From Lentisphaeraceae bacterium (GTDB taxonomy: Bacteria > Verrucomicrobiota > Kiritimatiellia > RFP12 > DVOR01): a stretch of DNA of 18,510 nucleotides. Position numbers and translations under genes: made by a program. Positions 8,291 through 14,793 of this stretch are shown piece by piece. Under the pieces are notes generated by a model. The model ran no database searches and had not been told where the DNA came from. It worked only from the letters and a program-made list of their open reading frames with translations. Each line of letters starts with the position of its first letter. The stretch's first letter is position 1. The stretch is taken from positions 1 to 18,510 of the forward strand of contig SFJE01000035.1 in the NCBI GenBank assembly GCA_004555175.1, given 5' to 3'.

Positions 8291-9195
8291 GCCTGCGCCT
8301 CCGCCGTGGCCTCCAAGCGCAGGATCTCCATCTGCGTCTCGTCATTCGTGCCCAGACCGTGTTTGGCGGCCAGCGCAATGTAGGGCACCGAGTCTAGCGG
8401 GAAGCGCAGGAGCTTGGTGGCGAGGGTGTCGGCGGCCACAATGTCGCGCGAGAGGATTTGGTAGTGCGGCTCGCGCACATCGCCCAACCCCACGCCGAGT
8501 GGACCATTGGTCTGCATGGTGCGATAGGCATCGATGACTGTTAAGTCGGGCTTACGATAGAGCGCGGCATCGGCGATACACTGGGCCAGGTTATGGCGGT
8601 GCATAAACTGGCGGTCCCAGACGAGCCCCATAAAGTTCTTGAGCCCAGCGGTCATCTTGGCCCCGCCGTGGTTCTTGAGGATGGGGACATTGATGAAGAC
8701 ATCAGCCTCCAGAATGGCCGCGTGGATCTTCGCTTCCTTCATACTGAGCGCCTGTGCGCGCGCCTGCGGACGGTAGTGGCGCTCTTCGTGCGCCTCGACC
8801 ATCTGCCCACCGGCCGCCTCGACCGCCGCCGCAATCCCTGAGTTTTCGTAGCACTTGCGCCAAGCATTGCAGGTGTGGTCAAAGACCTTCACCTCCGCAG
8901 CCCCGGCGGCCAGACACTCGCGCACAATCTCGCCAATCAGCTCGGGGTTCGTATTCGCGGCATACTCCGGCGTGCGGTCCCAGCCAATATTGGGCTTGAC
9001 GACCACCTTCTGCCCCGGCTTCACAAAGGCCGTTATCCCGCCCAATGCGGCAATTCCGCGCCGGAACATCTCCACGGGCGAGCCCCTGCGCACCACCGCC
9101 ACGGTTGACTTCGCCTTGGCCTCGCTCGCCACCGCCAACGCCGGCAGCGCCATCGTCGCCCCGGCCATCGCACTCAGAAAGTCTCGTCTATTCAT
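8287..9195 (-). CDS. DUF362 domain protein with Tat signal peptide
   Basis: A 302-residue DUF362-family protein. The N-terminus MNRRDFLSAMAGATMALPAL is a twin-arginine signal (R3-R4, F6-L7), with likely cleavage after an ASEAKA sequence near residue 28. This predicts export in folded form. Family-like segments are KPNIGWDR (67-74), FDHTCNAWRKCYENSGI with C109 and C115, and PILKNHGGAKMTAGLKNFMG (171-190). The ATG at 9195 is chosen because AAAGGAG lies about 6 nt upstream and it begins the Tat motif; the 34-codon upstream extension lacks support. The gene is 64 nt downstream of the radical SAM gene and overlaps the polyferredoxin gene by 4 nt. DUF362 has no firmly assigned reaction; a redox role with the neighbouring Fe-S protein is inferred. 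Confidence 0.9.
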   Translation of the reverse strand: MNRRDFLSAMAGATMALPALAVASEAKAKSTVAVVRRGSPVEMFRRGIAALGGITAFVKPGQKVVVKPNIGWDRTPEYAANTNPELIGEIVRECLAAGAAEVKVFDHTCNAWRKCYENSGIAAAVEAAGGQMVEAHEERHYRPQARAQALSMKEAKIHAAILEADVFINVPILKNHGGAKMTAGLKNFMGLVWDRQFMHRHNLAQCIADAALYRKPDLTVIDAYRTMQTNGPLGVGLGDVREPHYQILSRDIVAADTLATKLLRFPLDSVPYIALAAKHGLGTNDETQMEILRLEATAEAQA

Positions 9196-9259
9196 CGAAA
9201 ACTCCTTTCTCGCCCGATAAGATACCACACTTTGTTCGCCGGTGCGTGGCGACAGCGGC

Positions 9260-10630
9260 TTACGATCCGGCTCGGTAGTCGGCAAGGTGTCCGGCAAGGG
9301 AGCGGAGGGCCTTAAGCGCGTAGGCGGGGTGGGTTACGGCGCGTAGACCGTGGCGTAAGAGCACCCGTGGATGGAGAAAGCCGCGATAGGTCTCGGAGAC
9401 CAAGGCGCGGATCTCATCGGCCGAGAGGGGCGAGCGCATTACGGGCGAGCGCATATCGTAATCGGCCCAGTTGCGCGTGAGTAGGTCGCCCGAGGCCTCC
9501 AATTCGCGAAAGAGCGGGGTGCCGGGATAGGGAACGAGCCAGGTGGCTTGGAGCGTGGCCGCATCGCCGCGCCGGAGTAGTTCGCGCCCGAGGGCGACAG
9601 TTTTACGCGCCGCTTCAAGCGTCTCCCACGGATAGCCAAACATGAGCGTGATATGGACATCGAGCCCGGCGGCAGTGGCCGCCCGCGCACCTTGTAGCAC
9701 AGATTCAATGCGAAGAGTCTTATTCAGCCGATCGAGCGTTGCCTGATTGGCCGATTCCACCCCAAAGAGGAGTTGCCGGAAGCCCGCGCGGCGCATCAAG
9801 CGGTACTCGTCAGCCGAGAGCGCCCCAAAGCGCAGATTGCAATCGAGTCGGACGCGCCGGTGGTAGCCGCGCGCAATCATCCCCTCGCAGAAGGCCTGGA
9901 GCCAGGGGCCGATGGGGAAGGAGCCGGTGTCATCCATAATCTCGCGCGCGCCCAAGTCAATGAGCGCACCCACCTCGTCGAGTACCGCTTCCACCGGCCG
10001 CACGCGAAAGTGCGGATAGAGCGTGGTCCACGAACAAAAACTGCACCGCCCATGCCAACAATCGCGCCCGGCCATCATATACGCGCCCGGCGTGCGAAGG
10101 AAGTTTCCATTGCGGAAAGCATAGTCGCGCCAACGTGTGAGCGTGCGGTCGATGAGGGGCAAGGTGGCCAAGTCGCGCGCCGGTTCACCCCCCTCCAGCC
10201 ATGCCAAGAGGGCGAAGTCGTAATCGCCCCCCTGCAGGATGCCATCAACTGGCGCCTGCGCCCGCGTCTCCTCCGGCAACGCCGTCACATGATCTCCGCC
10301 AATCACCACCCGGCACGCCGGCATACGCCGCTTAAAGTCACGAATCCACGCCCAATGGCGCTGCACCACCGGCGTCTTCGTCTCCAGAAAAACCACCTCC
10401 GGCCGCCACGCACACAGCGCCTCCAAAAACTCCGCCGGGCTCATCCCCCGCGCAATCCCATCCAGCCACAACACCTCATGCCCCCGACTACGCAAAAGCG
10501 TCGCCGCACTCGCTGGCACCACCGGATAGATATACGCCGGATTGCGGAACCACTGAAATTGGCGGTTCTGGGAGAGCAACGGAACGCCCTTCTCGCAGGG
10601 CAACGGGGGAGAGCAGAGTGCAACGCGCAT
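9260..10630 (-). CDS. B12-binding-domain-type radical SAM protein
   Basis: A 456-residue protein. Residues 1-150 look like the cobalamin-binding (Rossmann-type) domain of class B radical SAM enzymes: an N-terminal PPLPCEKG, then VVFLETKTP and VVIGGDHVT. No DxHxxG histidine motif is visible, as is common in this class. The radical SAM core follows, with cysteines C191, C196 and C199 in DCWHGRCSFCSW, a CX4CX2C spacing instead of the canonical CX3CX2C. Later segments LLFGVESANQATLDRLNK and MFGYPWET are typical of the barrel. The substrate is unknown. The ATG at 10630 follows AGGTGG too closely for a normal Shine-Dalgarno, and the promoter predicts a near-leaderless mRNA. A start at 10669 would lie upstream of the promoter -10 and is rejected. 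It heads the operon with DUF362 and the polyferredoxin. Confidence 0.88.
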   Translation of the reverse strand: MRVALCSPPLPCEKGVPLLSQNRQFQWFRNPAYIYPVVPASAATLLRSRGHEVLWLDGIARGMSPAEFLEALCAWRPEVVFLETKTPVVQRHWAWIRDFKRRMPACRVVIGGDHVTALPEETRAQAPVDGILQGGDYDFALLAWLEGGEPARDLATLPLIDRTLTRWRDYAFRNGNFLRTPGAYMMAGRDCWHGRCSFCSWTTLYPHFRVRPVEAVLDEVGALIDLGAREIMDDTGSFPIGPWLQAFCEGMIARGYHRRVRLDCNLRFGALSADEYRLMRRAGFRQLLFGVESANQATLDRLNKTLRIESVLQGARAATAAGLDVHITLMFGYPWETLEAARKTVALGRELLRRGDAATLQATWLVPYPGTPLFRELEASGDLLTRNWADYDMRSPVMRSPLSADEIRALVSETYRGFLHPRVLLRHGLRAVTHPAYALKALRSLAGHLADYRAGS

Positions 10631-10639
10631 ACCACCTAT

Positions 10640-10669
10640 ATAATAAAGGATGCTCGCCTCCCCGCGCAA
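10640..10669 (-). promoter_or_regulatory. Promoter of the radical SAM operon
   Basis: On the minus strand, TTGCGC (complement of 10664-10669), an 18-nt spacer and TATTAT (complement of 10640-10645). Initiation about 7 nt downstream falls near 10633, only 2-3 nt before the ATG at 10630, so the mRNA would be nearly leaderless. Confidence 0.6.
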
Positions 10670-10773
10670 CCGAGGCGCCCCAGATCTTCATCCGTCCCGG
10701 GAGAGCGTTTTGGCGCGGCGTGGGGGAAGTTGCGTAAGGCGGGGGTTTTTCTCTATGCGGCGAGCGGTTGGTG

Positions 10774-10782
10774 TGTTATACT
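10774..10782 (+). promoter_or_regulatory. Extended -10 promoter of the TlpA-like gene
   Basis: TGTTATACT fits the extended -10 pattern TGn-TATAAT. No good -35 is seen 17-18 nt upstream. The -10 ends 6 nt before the ATG at 10789, so the transcript would start at or next to the start codon. Confidence 0.5.
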
Positions 10783-10788
10783 GCTGTT

Positions 10789-11307
10789 ATGAAAAAGCAA
10801 ATGAGTTGCCTCTTGTTGGCTCTTGGCCTGGCGGTTGCCGTGCAGGCGCAGGAGATTGCGTTTCCGGTGACCGCGTTGCCGGCGGCGGAGTGGGTGCGCG
10901 GTCAGGCCCCGAAGGCTTGGAAGAAGGGCGAGTTGACGGTGATTGAGTGCTGGGCCACGTGGTGTGGGCCCTGCCGGGCTGCGATGCCGCATGTGGAGGA
11001 GTTGCACCAAGCCCTAAAGGATAAGCAGATTCGCATTATTGGCGTGAATGTGGGTGACCGGAAGTCTACTGCGGAAATCCGGGCCTTCTTGGCGGCTCAG
11101 CCGGTGCCGCCGACCTACGACATCGTGGTGGACCGCCAGAATGTGGTGCATCAGCGCGTGCCGTTTAAGGGAATTCCCTTTGCCTTTGCCGTGCGCGAGG
11201 GCAAGGTGGTTTGGCAGGGGCACCCGGCGCGCCTGACCGAGGCGATGTTGGAGGCGTTGCGCGATGGCAAGCCGTTGCCGGATCCGGATGCGCCGGCCAA
11301 GCGCTAG
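10789..11307 (+). CDS. Exported TlpA-like thioredoxin-family protein
   Basis: A 172-residue thioredoxin-fold protein with a Sec signal peptide (MKKQMSCLLLALGLAVAVQA, cleavage likely near residue 20). The active site is WCGPC at 58-62, and a cis-proline-like GIPFAF lies in the C-terminal half. It would work outside the cytoplasm as a thiol-disulfide reductase, for example in cytochrome or envelope thiol maintenance; the partner is unknown. The ATG at 10789 begins the signal peptide; upstream in-frame starts would lie inside the promoter. There is no Shine-Dalgarno, consistent with leaderless translation. It stands alone, divergent from the radical SAM operon, and ends at a terminator shared with the P-type ATPase. 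Confidence 0.9.
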   Translation: MKKQMSCLLLALGLAVAVQAQEIAFPVTALPAAEWVRGQAPKAWKKGELTVIECWATWCGPCRAAMPHVEELHQALKDKQIRIIGVNVGDRKSTAEIRAFLAAQPVPPTYDIVVDRQNVVHQRVPFKGIPFAFAVREGKVVWQGHPARLTEAMLEALRDGKPLPDPDAPAKR

Positions 11308-11343
11308 CTCAGCCTTTGCCCTGTGAAGACCTATTTAACAAAA

Positions 11344-11371
11344 AGCCGCGCGGGTATTCCCGCGCGGCTTC
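11344..11371. terminator. Bidirectional rho-independent terminator
   Basis: A perfect 12-bp stem (11344-11355 with 11360-11371) with a TATT loop. On the minus strand it is followed by TGTT after its own T-rich end, giving a TTTTTGTT run, so it best terminates the P-type ATPase gene. On the plus strand the TTCGTCTGTT tail is a weaker terminator for the TlpA-like gene. Confidence 0.85.
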
Positions 11372-11376
11372 GTCTG

Positions 11377-13293
11377 TTAAGGGGTGCGGCGTAGGGCGTG
11401 GTGGGTGCCGAGACAGGCGGCATTGAAGATAACCAGGAGGGAGCCGAGGTTGTGGACGAGGGCGCCGGTGACGGGGGTCAAGAGGCCAACGAGGGAGAGG
11501 ATGACGGCGATGAGGTTGATGAGGAGAGAGGCGGCGAGGTTGAGGTGGATGGTCGTGGTGGTGACGCGTGCGAGGTCGAGGAGGTAGGGGAGGCGGTCTA
11601 GGCGATCTTGCATGAGGGTGATGTCGGCAACAGACTGGGTGAGCTCGGTGGCTGAAACGCCCATTGCGATGCCGATGGTGGCGCTTTTGAGGGCGGGGGC
11701 ATCGTTGAGGCCGTCTCCAATCATGGCCACGGGGCGGTTTTGGGCGCGCAGGTTGGCGAGGTAGGCCACCTTGTCTTCAGGGTGGCATGCGGCCTGGAAG
11801 TGCTCGAGCCCGAGGGCGTTGGCTAGGGTGGCAACGGCGGGTTCGGAATCGCCCGAGAGGAGATGCGCGCGCAGGCCGCGTTGCTTTAGGGCGGCGAGTA
11901 GGGCGGGCGCTTCGGGGCGCAGGGTGTCGGCGAGGGCGAGGAGGCCGCAGACGCGCGGCGTTTCGCCTTCGGCTAGGAGGAGCGTGGCCTTGCCCGCGCG
12001 TTGGCATTGGGCGAGCGCTTGGGCGATGGTCGGCGGGAGGGGGATGGCCTCTTCGGTAAACCAGCGCGGCGATCCGCACCGGTAGGGGAGACCTTCGCAG
12101 GTGGCCAAGAGACCACGTCCGGGCAGGGCTTGGAAGTTGACGATGGGGGTGCGGGGAAGGTTGCGGGTGTCGGCGGCGGCGAGGATGGCCTTGGCGAGGG
12201 GGTGTTCGCTTGGGGCTTCGAGGGAGGCTGCGCGGGCGAGGAGTGCGTTGGGGGTGAGGCTTGGGGTGGCGGGGATACAATCGGTGAGGGTGAGGCGGCC
12301 AGCGGTGAGGGTGCCGGTCTTGTCGAAGGCGAGGTCGCGAACATTTCCGAGGGCTTCGAGCGCGGCGCCACTGCGGATGAGGAGGCCGTGGCGGGCTGCT
12401 AGGCCGATGGCCGCAACAATGGCAGTTGGCGTGGCGAGCACCAGAGCGCAGGGGCAGAAGACGACGAGGACTGTCACGCCACGCCGGATGGCTTCGAGGG
12501 GCGCGTAGCCGAGAAGGAGGCAACCGAGCGCGCCGATGAGGGCAATGAGCATCGCAAACGGTACCAGTCGCGCGGCCCAACGATCGGCCAAGCGCTGGAT
12601 GGGGGCGGGGTGGTTCTCGGCTTCGCGTAGGAGGGTGATGAGGCGGTGGAGCTGGGTGCCTTCGCCGGCGGAGGTGACGCGGAAGGTAAAGGCACCGAAG
12701 GTGTTGAGGGTGCCGCAAAAGAGCGGATCGCCTGGGGCTTTATCGACGGGGAGGCTCTCGCCCGTGAGTGGGGCTTGGTCGATGGCCGCGTGGCCCTCGC
12801 AGAGTTCGCCATCGGCCGGGAGGCGTTCGCCGGGATGAACGCGGAGAAGGTCGCCGGGTCGGAGGGATTCCGGGGGAACGAGCTCTTCCGCGCCGGAAGC
12901 GGTCAGGCGGCGGGCTTGGGGCGGTTGGAGCGCTAGGAGTTCGCCCAGGTTACGCCGGGCACGCGCAATGGTACGCTCTTCGAGGAGTTCGCCCAGGGCC
13001 ATAATGAAGGCGATTTCGCCGGCGGCAAAGATTTCGCCGAGGACCAAGGAGGCTATCATGGCCACGGAGACGAGGAGGGCCGAGGTGATGCGGCCTTTGC
13101 CAAGGGCTTGGTAAGCACTACGGAAGATGGGGGTGCCCGAGAGCAGGACGCACACCCACGCCGGCGTGAGTAGCGGCGAGAGCGGGGTATAGAGCAGCGC
13201 GAAGGCTGCCGCCAAGCAGAGCCCTGAAACGAGCGTAACGCGCGGTGTCTCAAGAAGCTCCCAGAAGTGGTCGAGCGTGCGGATGGGTGACAT
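11377..13293 (-). CDS. P1B-type heavy-metal translocating ATPase
   Basis: A 638-residue metal-transporting P-type ATPase. Visible motifs: actuator TGES (177-180), membrane FCPCALVLATP with the metal-binding C280 and C282, phosphorylation site DKTGT (D324), nucleotide-binding SEHP (362-365), and GDGLND (526-531). There is no N-terminal HMA metal-binding domain or His-rich tail. The last membrane region reads VHNLGSLLVIFNA: it lacks the MxxSS pattern of copper pumps and the DxG of zinc/cadmium pumps, and recalls the HN-type C-termini of CtpC-like ATPases. The metal is therefore not assigned. The ATG at 13293 follows AGGAGG by about 5 nt. It is divergent from a TetR-type regulator with a Cys/His-rich segment, which probably controls it. 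Confidence 0.92.
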   Translation of the reverse strand: MSPIRTLDHFWELLETPRVTLVSGLCLAAAFALLYTPLSPLLTPAWVCVLLSGTPIFRSAYQALGKGRITSALLVSVAMIASLVLGEIFAAGEIAFIMALGELLEERTIARARRNLGELLALQPPQARRLTASGAEELVPPESLRPGDLLRVHPGERLPADGELCEGHAAIDQAPLTGESLPVDKAPGDPLFCGTLNTFGAFTFRVTSAGEGTQLHRLITLLREAENHPAPIQRLADRWAARLVPFAMLIALIGALGCLLLGYAPLEAIRRGVTVLVVFCPCALVLATPTAIVAAIGLAARHGLLIRSGAALEALGNVRDLAFDKTGTLTAGRLTLTDCIPATPSLTPNALLARAASLEAPSEHPLAKAILAAADTRNLPRTPIVNFQALPGRGLLATCEGLPYRCGSPRWFTEEAIPLPPTIAQALAQCQRAGKATLLLAEGETPRVCGLLALADTLRPEAPALLAALKQRGLRAHLLSGDSEPAVATLANALGLEHFQAACHPEDKVAYLANLRAQNRPVAMIGDGLNDAPALKSATIGIAMGVSATELTQSVADITLMQDRLDRLPYLLDLARVTTTTIHLNLAASLLINLIAVILSLVGLLTPVTGALVHNLGSLLVIFNAACLGTHHALRRTP

Positions 13294-13329
13294 AATTGAC
13301 CTCCTAAAGCGGAATGATGTATGCTGTGT

Positions 13330-13356
13330 CCGTTTCTGAACGGTTTGTTCGGGAGG
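13330..13356. promoter_or_regulatory. Candidate operator at the ATPase transcription start
   Basis: CTGAAC (13336-13341) and GTTCGG (13347-13352) form an imperfect dyad around GGTT, overlapping CCGTT-TCTG-AACGG (13330-13343). The TTTGTTCGGGAGG block (13344-13356) recurs exactly at 13433-13445 before the TetR gene. It sits at the predicted start of the ATPase transcript, where a repressor could block it. Inferred operator. Confidence 0.45.
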
Positions 13357-13357
13357 C

Positions 13358-13387
13358 AGTATAGATAAGCTCGCCGCCGGGGCGCAA
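13358..13387 (-). promoter_or_regulatory. Promoter of the P-type ATPase gene
   Basis: On the minus strand, TTGCGC (complement of 13382-13387), an 18-nt spacer and TATACT (complement of 13358-13363). Start of transcription near 13351 would give a leader of about 58 nt carrying AGGAGG before the ATG at 13293. Confidence 0.55.
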
Positions 13388-13405
13388 GGTCAAAGCGGGG
13401 GCGGG

Positions 13406-13421
13406 TGTTCACTATTGAACA
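13406..13421. promoter_or_regulatory. Perfect palindrome, candidate TetR operator
   Basis: TGTTCA-CTAT-TGAACA is an exact inverted repeat of two 6-bp arms. It lies 32 nt upstream of the TetR gene ATG. It shares GTTC/GAAC half-sites with the element near the ATPase promoter, so a single dimeric regulator could bind both and autoregulate. Binding is inferred. Confidence 0.6.
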
Positions 13422-13453
13422 GTGCGCGCACTTTTGTTCGGGAGGATAAGGTG

Positions 13454-14089
13454 ATGGATCGCCGTCAGGAAAGAACGCGAGAGGCCCTCTTTTCGGCCTT
13501 GAACCGCTTGTTAGAGAAAAAGCACTTTTCGGAACTCTCAGTCCAGGAGCTGCTGGACGAGGCGAATATCGGCCGGAGCACCTTCTATGCTCACTTTCGG
13601 ACGAAGGAGGATGTGGCTCGGCAACTCTGCGCCGAGTTCTTGGGGCACATCTTCGCTCCAGCTCCCAAGGATGCGAGGCACACCCATCATACCTGTACGG
13701 CCTGCTTTGCGCAAGGCGTCTGTCAGGCACACAATCAGCCGGGTTTTGAGTGTGCACTCTGCCACATCCTCTGTCATCTCAAGGATAATCAGGCGCGTCT
13801 GGCCATTCTCTTTACCGAGGCGGGGGGCTCGCTCTTTGTTCGTGAGTTCCGCCGTCACCTAGAGGAGCTCTTCGAGCGCGGCATCTTGCGCCCCACCTCG
13901 GCGCTCTCACCGGCTCTGCCACGCGACTTCTTGTTGAATACGCTGGCCGGGTCTTTCTTGGAGATGGTGCGCTGGTGGCTACGCGGACACCTGGACTGCC
14001 CTTCGGAGTCGCTTGCGCGGTGGTTTGTGGCCACCTATGCGGCAGTGATTGCCGAGCCGGGCACAGGGGCGCTTAACGAAGAGTCTTAA
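13454..14089 (+). CDS. TetR/AcrR-family regulator with Cys/His-rich putative metal-sensing segment
   Basis: A 211-residue TetR-family repressor. The N-terminal helix-turn-helix (about 5-50) includes SVQELLDEANIGRSTFYAHF (29-48). The ligand domain contains RDFLLNTLAGSFLEMVRWWL. Residues 76-108 hold six histidines (76, 78, 79, 93, 104, 108) and six cysteines (81, 84, 90, 100, 103, 107), with two CxxC pairs. Such a density is not part of the ordinary TetR fold and suggests metal binding. The neighbouring divergent gene is a metal ATPase, making a metal-responsive repressor the best guess. GGGAGG at 13440-13445 serves either GTG 13451 or ATG 13454; ATG is chosen. The 3' end overlaps the convergent PTS IIA gene by 17 nt. 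Confidence 0.88.
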   Translation: MDRRQERTREALFSALNRLLEKKHFSELSVQELLDEANIGRSTFYAHFRTKEDVARQLCAEFLGHIFAPAPKDARHTHHTCTACFAQGVCQAHNQPGFECALCHILCHLKDNQARLAILFTEAGGSLFVREFRRHLEELFERGILRPTSALSPALPRDFLLNTLAGSFLEMVRWWLRGHLDCPSESLARWFVATYAAVIAEPGTGALNEES

Positions 14090-14792
14090 GGAGGGCGAGC
14101 TCGGCAGCGAAGGCGGCCTCGACCAAATCGTCGGGACTTTCGGCCTCGCGCAAGATGGAGAGCAGGGGCGTCTCGCGAATCATCATACATAGCCGCGCCA
14201 GAACATGGAGGTGGCGCATGTGCTCGCCGCAACAGATGAGGCAGAAGAGGTCGGTGGCCGCATCGTCTTCCGCGCCGAACCAGACGGGCTTGCGGGCGCG
14301 GGCGATGAGCATAAAGGGCTCGGCAATGAGGTAGGGATCCTGGTGGTGAGGGTGGGGGAGGGCAATGCCGCCAGGGAGAGCCGTGGAGGAAAAGGCTTCG
14401 CGCGCTTCCAGCTGCTCAAAGAGGTCGACCGGGTTGTAGAGCAACTCCAGCCCTTCGGCCATATCCACCAGGTCGTGCAAGACGCTCTTGCGCGTCTTGG
14501 CCGTGAAGTCGAGCTCTACATAGGCCGGCTTGAGCAGTTGTGGCAGGAGGAGGTCCTCGGCGACGGTTTTTACATCCAATCGCGTGGAGGCGGTATGTTC
14601 GGGGAGTAGATCCTTCTGCTTCAACCCCAAAATGCGTCGCGACCCCCAGGCATCCAACTCATTGGCATCGAAGACGACCTCTTGACCTTGGCGCCGACAG
14701 GGGACTTCGCCATACTTGACCGCATCGCGCAAGACTTGCTCGGGAATGCGCAGGTGGGCGCAGGCTTGGGGGAAGGTCAGCTGGCGGTGCAT
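14073..14792 (-). CDS. PTS IIA (Ntr/fructose-type) domain protein with N-terminal helix-turn-helix
   Basis: A 239-residue two-domain protein. Residues 1-60 resemble an excisionase/MerR-like helix-turn-helix (FPQACAHLRIPEQVLRDAVK, then a GEVPCRRQGQEVVFDANELDAW wing-like segment). Residues about 75-235 are a PTS EIIA type 2 domain with the phosphorylatable His in GGIALPHPHH (H147) and a second conserved-type His in HLHVLARL. No IIB or IIC transporter domain is present, so a regulatory phosphocarrier similar to PtsN, possibly acting on DNA, is more likely than sugar uptake. The ATG at 14792 follows GGGGAG and begins 1 nt after the lipoprotein stop, so it is translationally coupled. It overlaps the TetR gene tail-to-tail. 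Confidence 0.87.
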   Translation of the reverse strand: MHRQLTFPQACAHLRIPEQVLRDAVKYGEVPCRRQGQEVVFDANELDAWGSRRILGLKQKDLLPEHTASTRLDVKTVAEDLLLPQLLKPAYVELDFTAKTRKSVLHDLVDMAEGLELLYNPVDLFEQLEAREAFSSTALPGGIALPHPHHQDPYLIAEPFMLIARARKPVWFGAEDDAATDLFCLICCGEHMRHLHVLARLCMMIRETPLLSILREAESPDDLVEAAFAAELALLKTLR

Positions 14793-14793
14793 T

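Noticed and set aside
9773..10792. A 339-codon plus-strand open frame opposite the radical SAM gene
   Set aside because: Composition is Arg/His/Pro-rich and it runs through the promoter region of the TlpA-like gene; it is antisense to a conserved enzyme.
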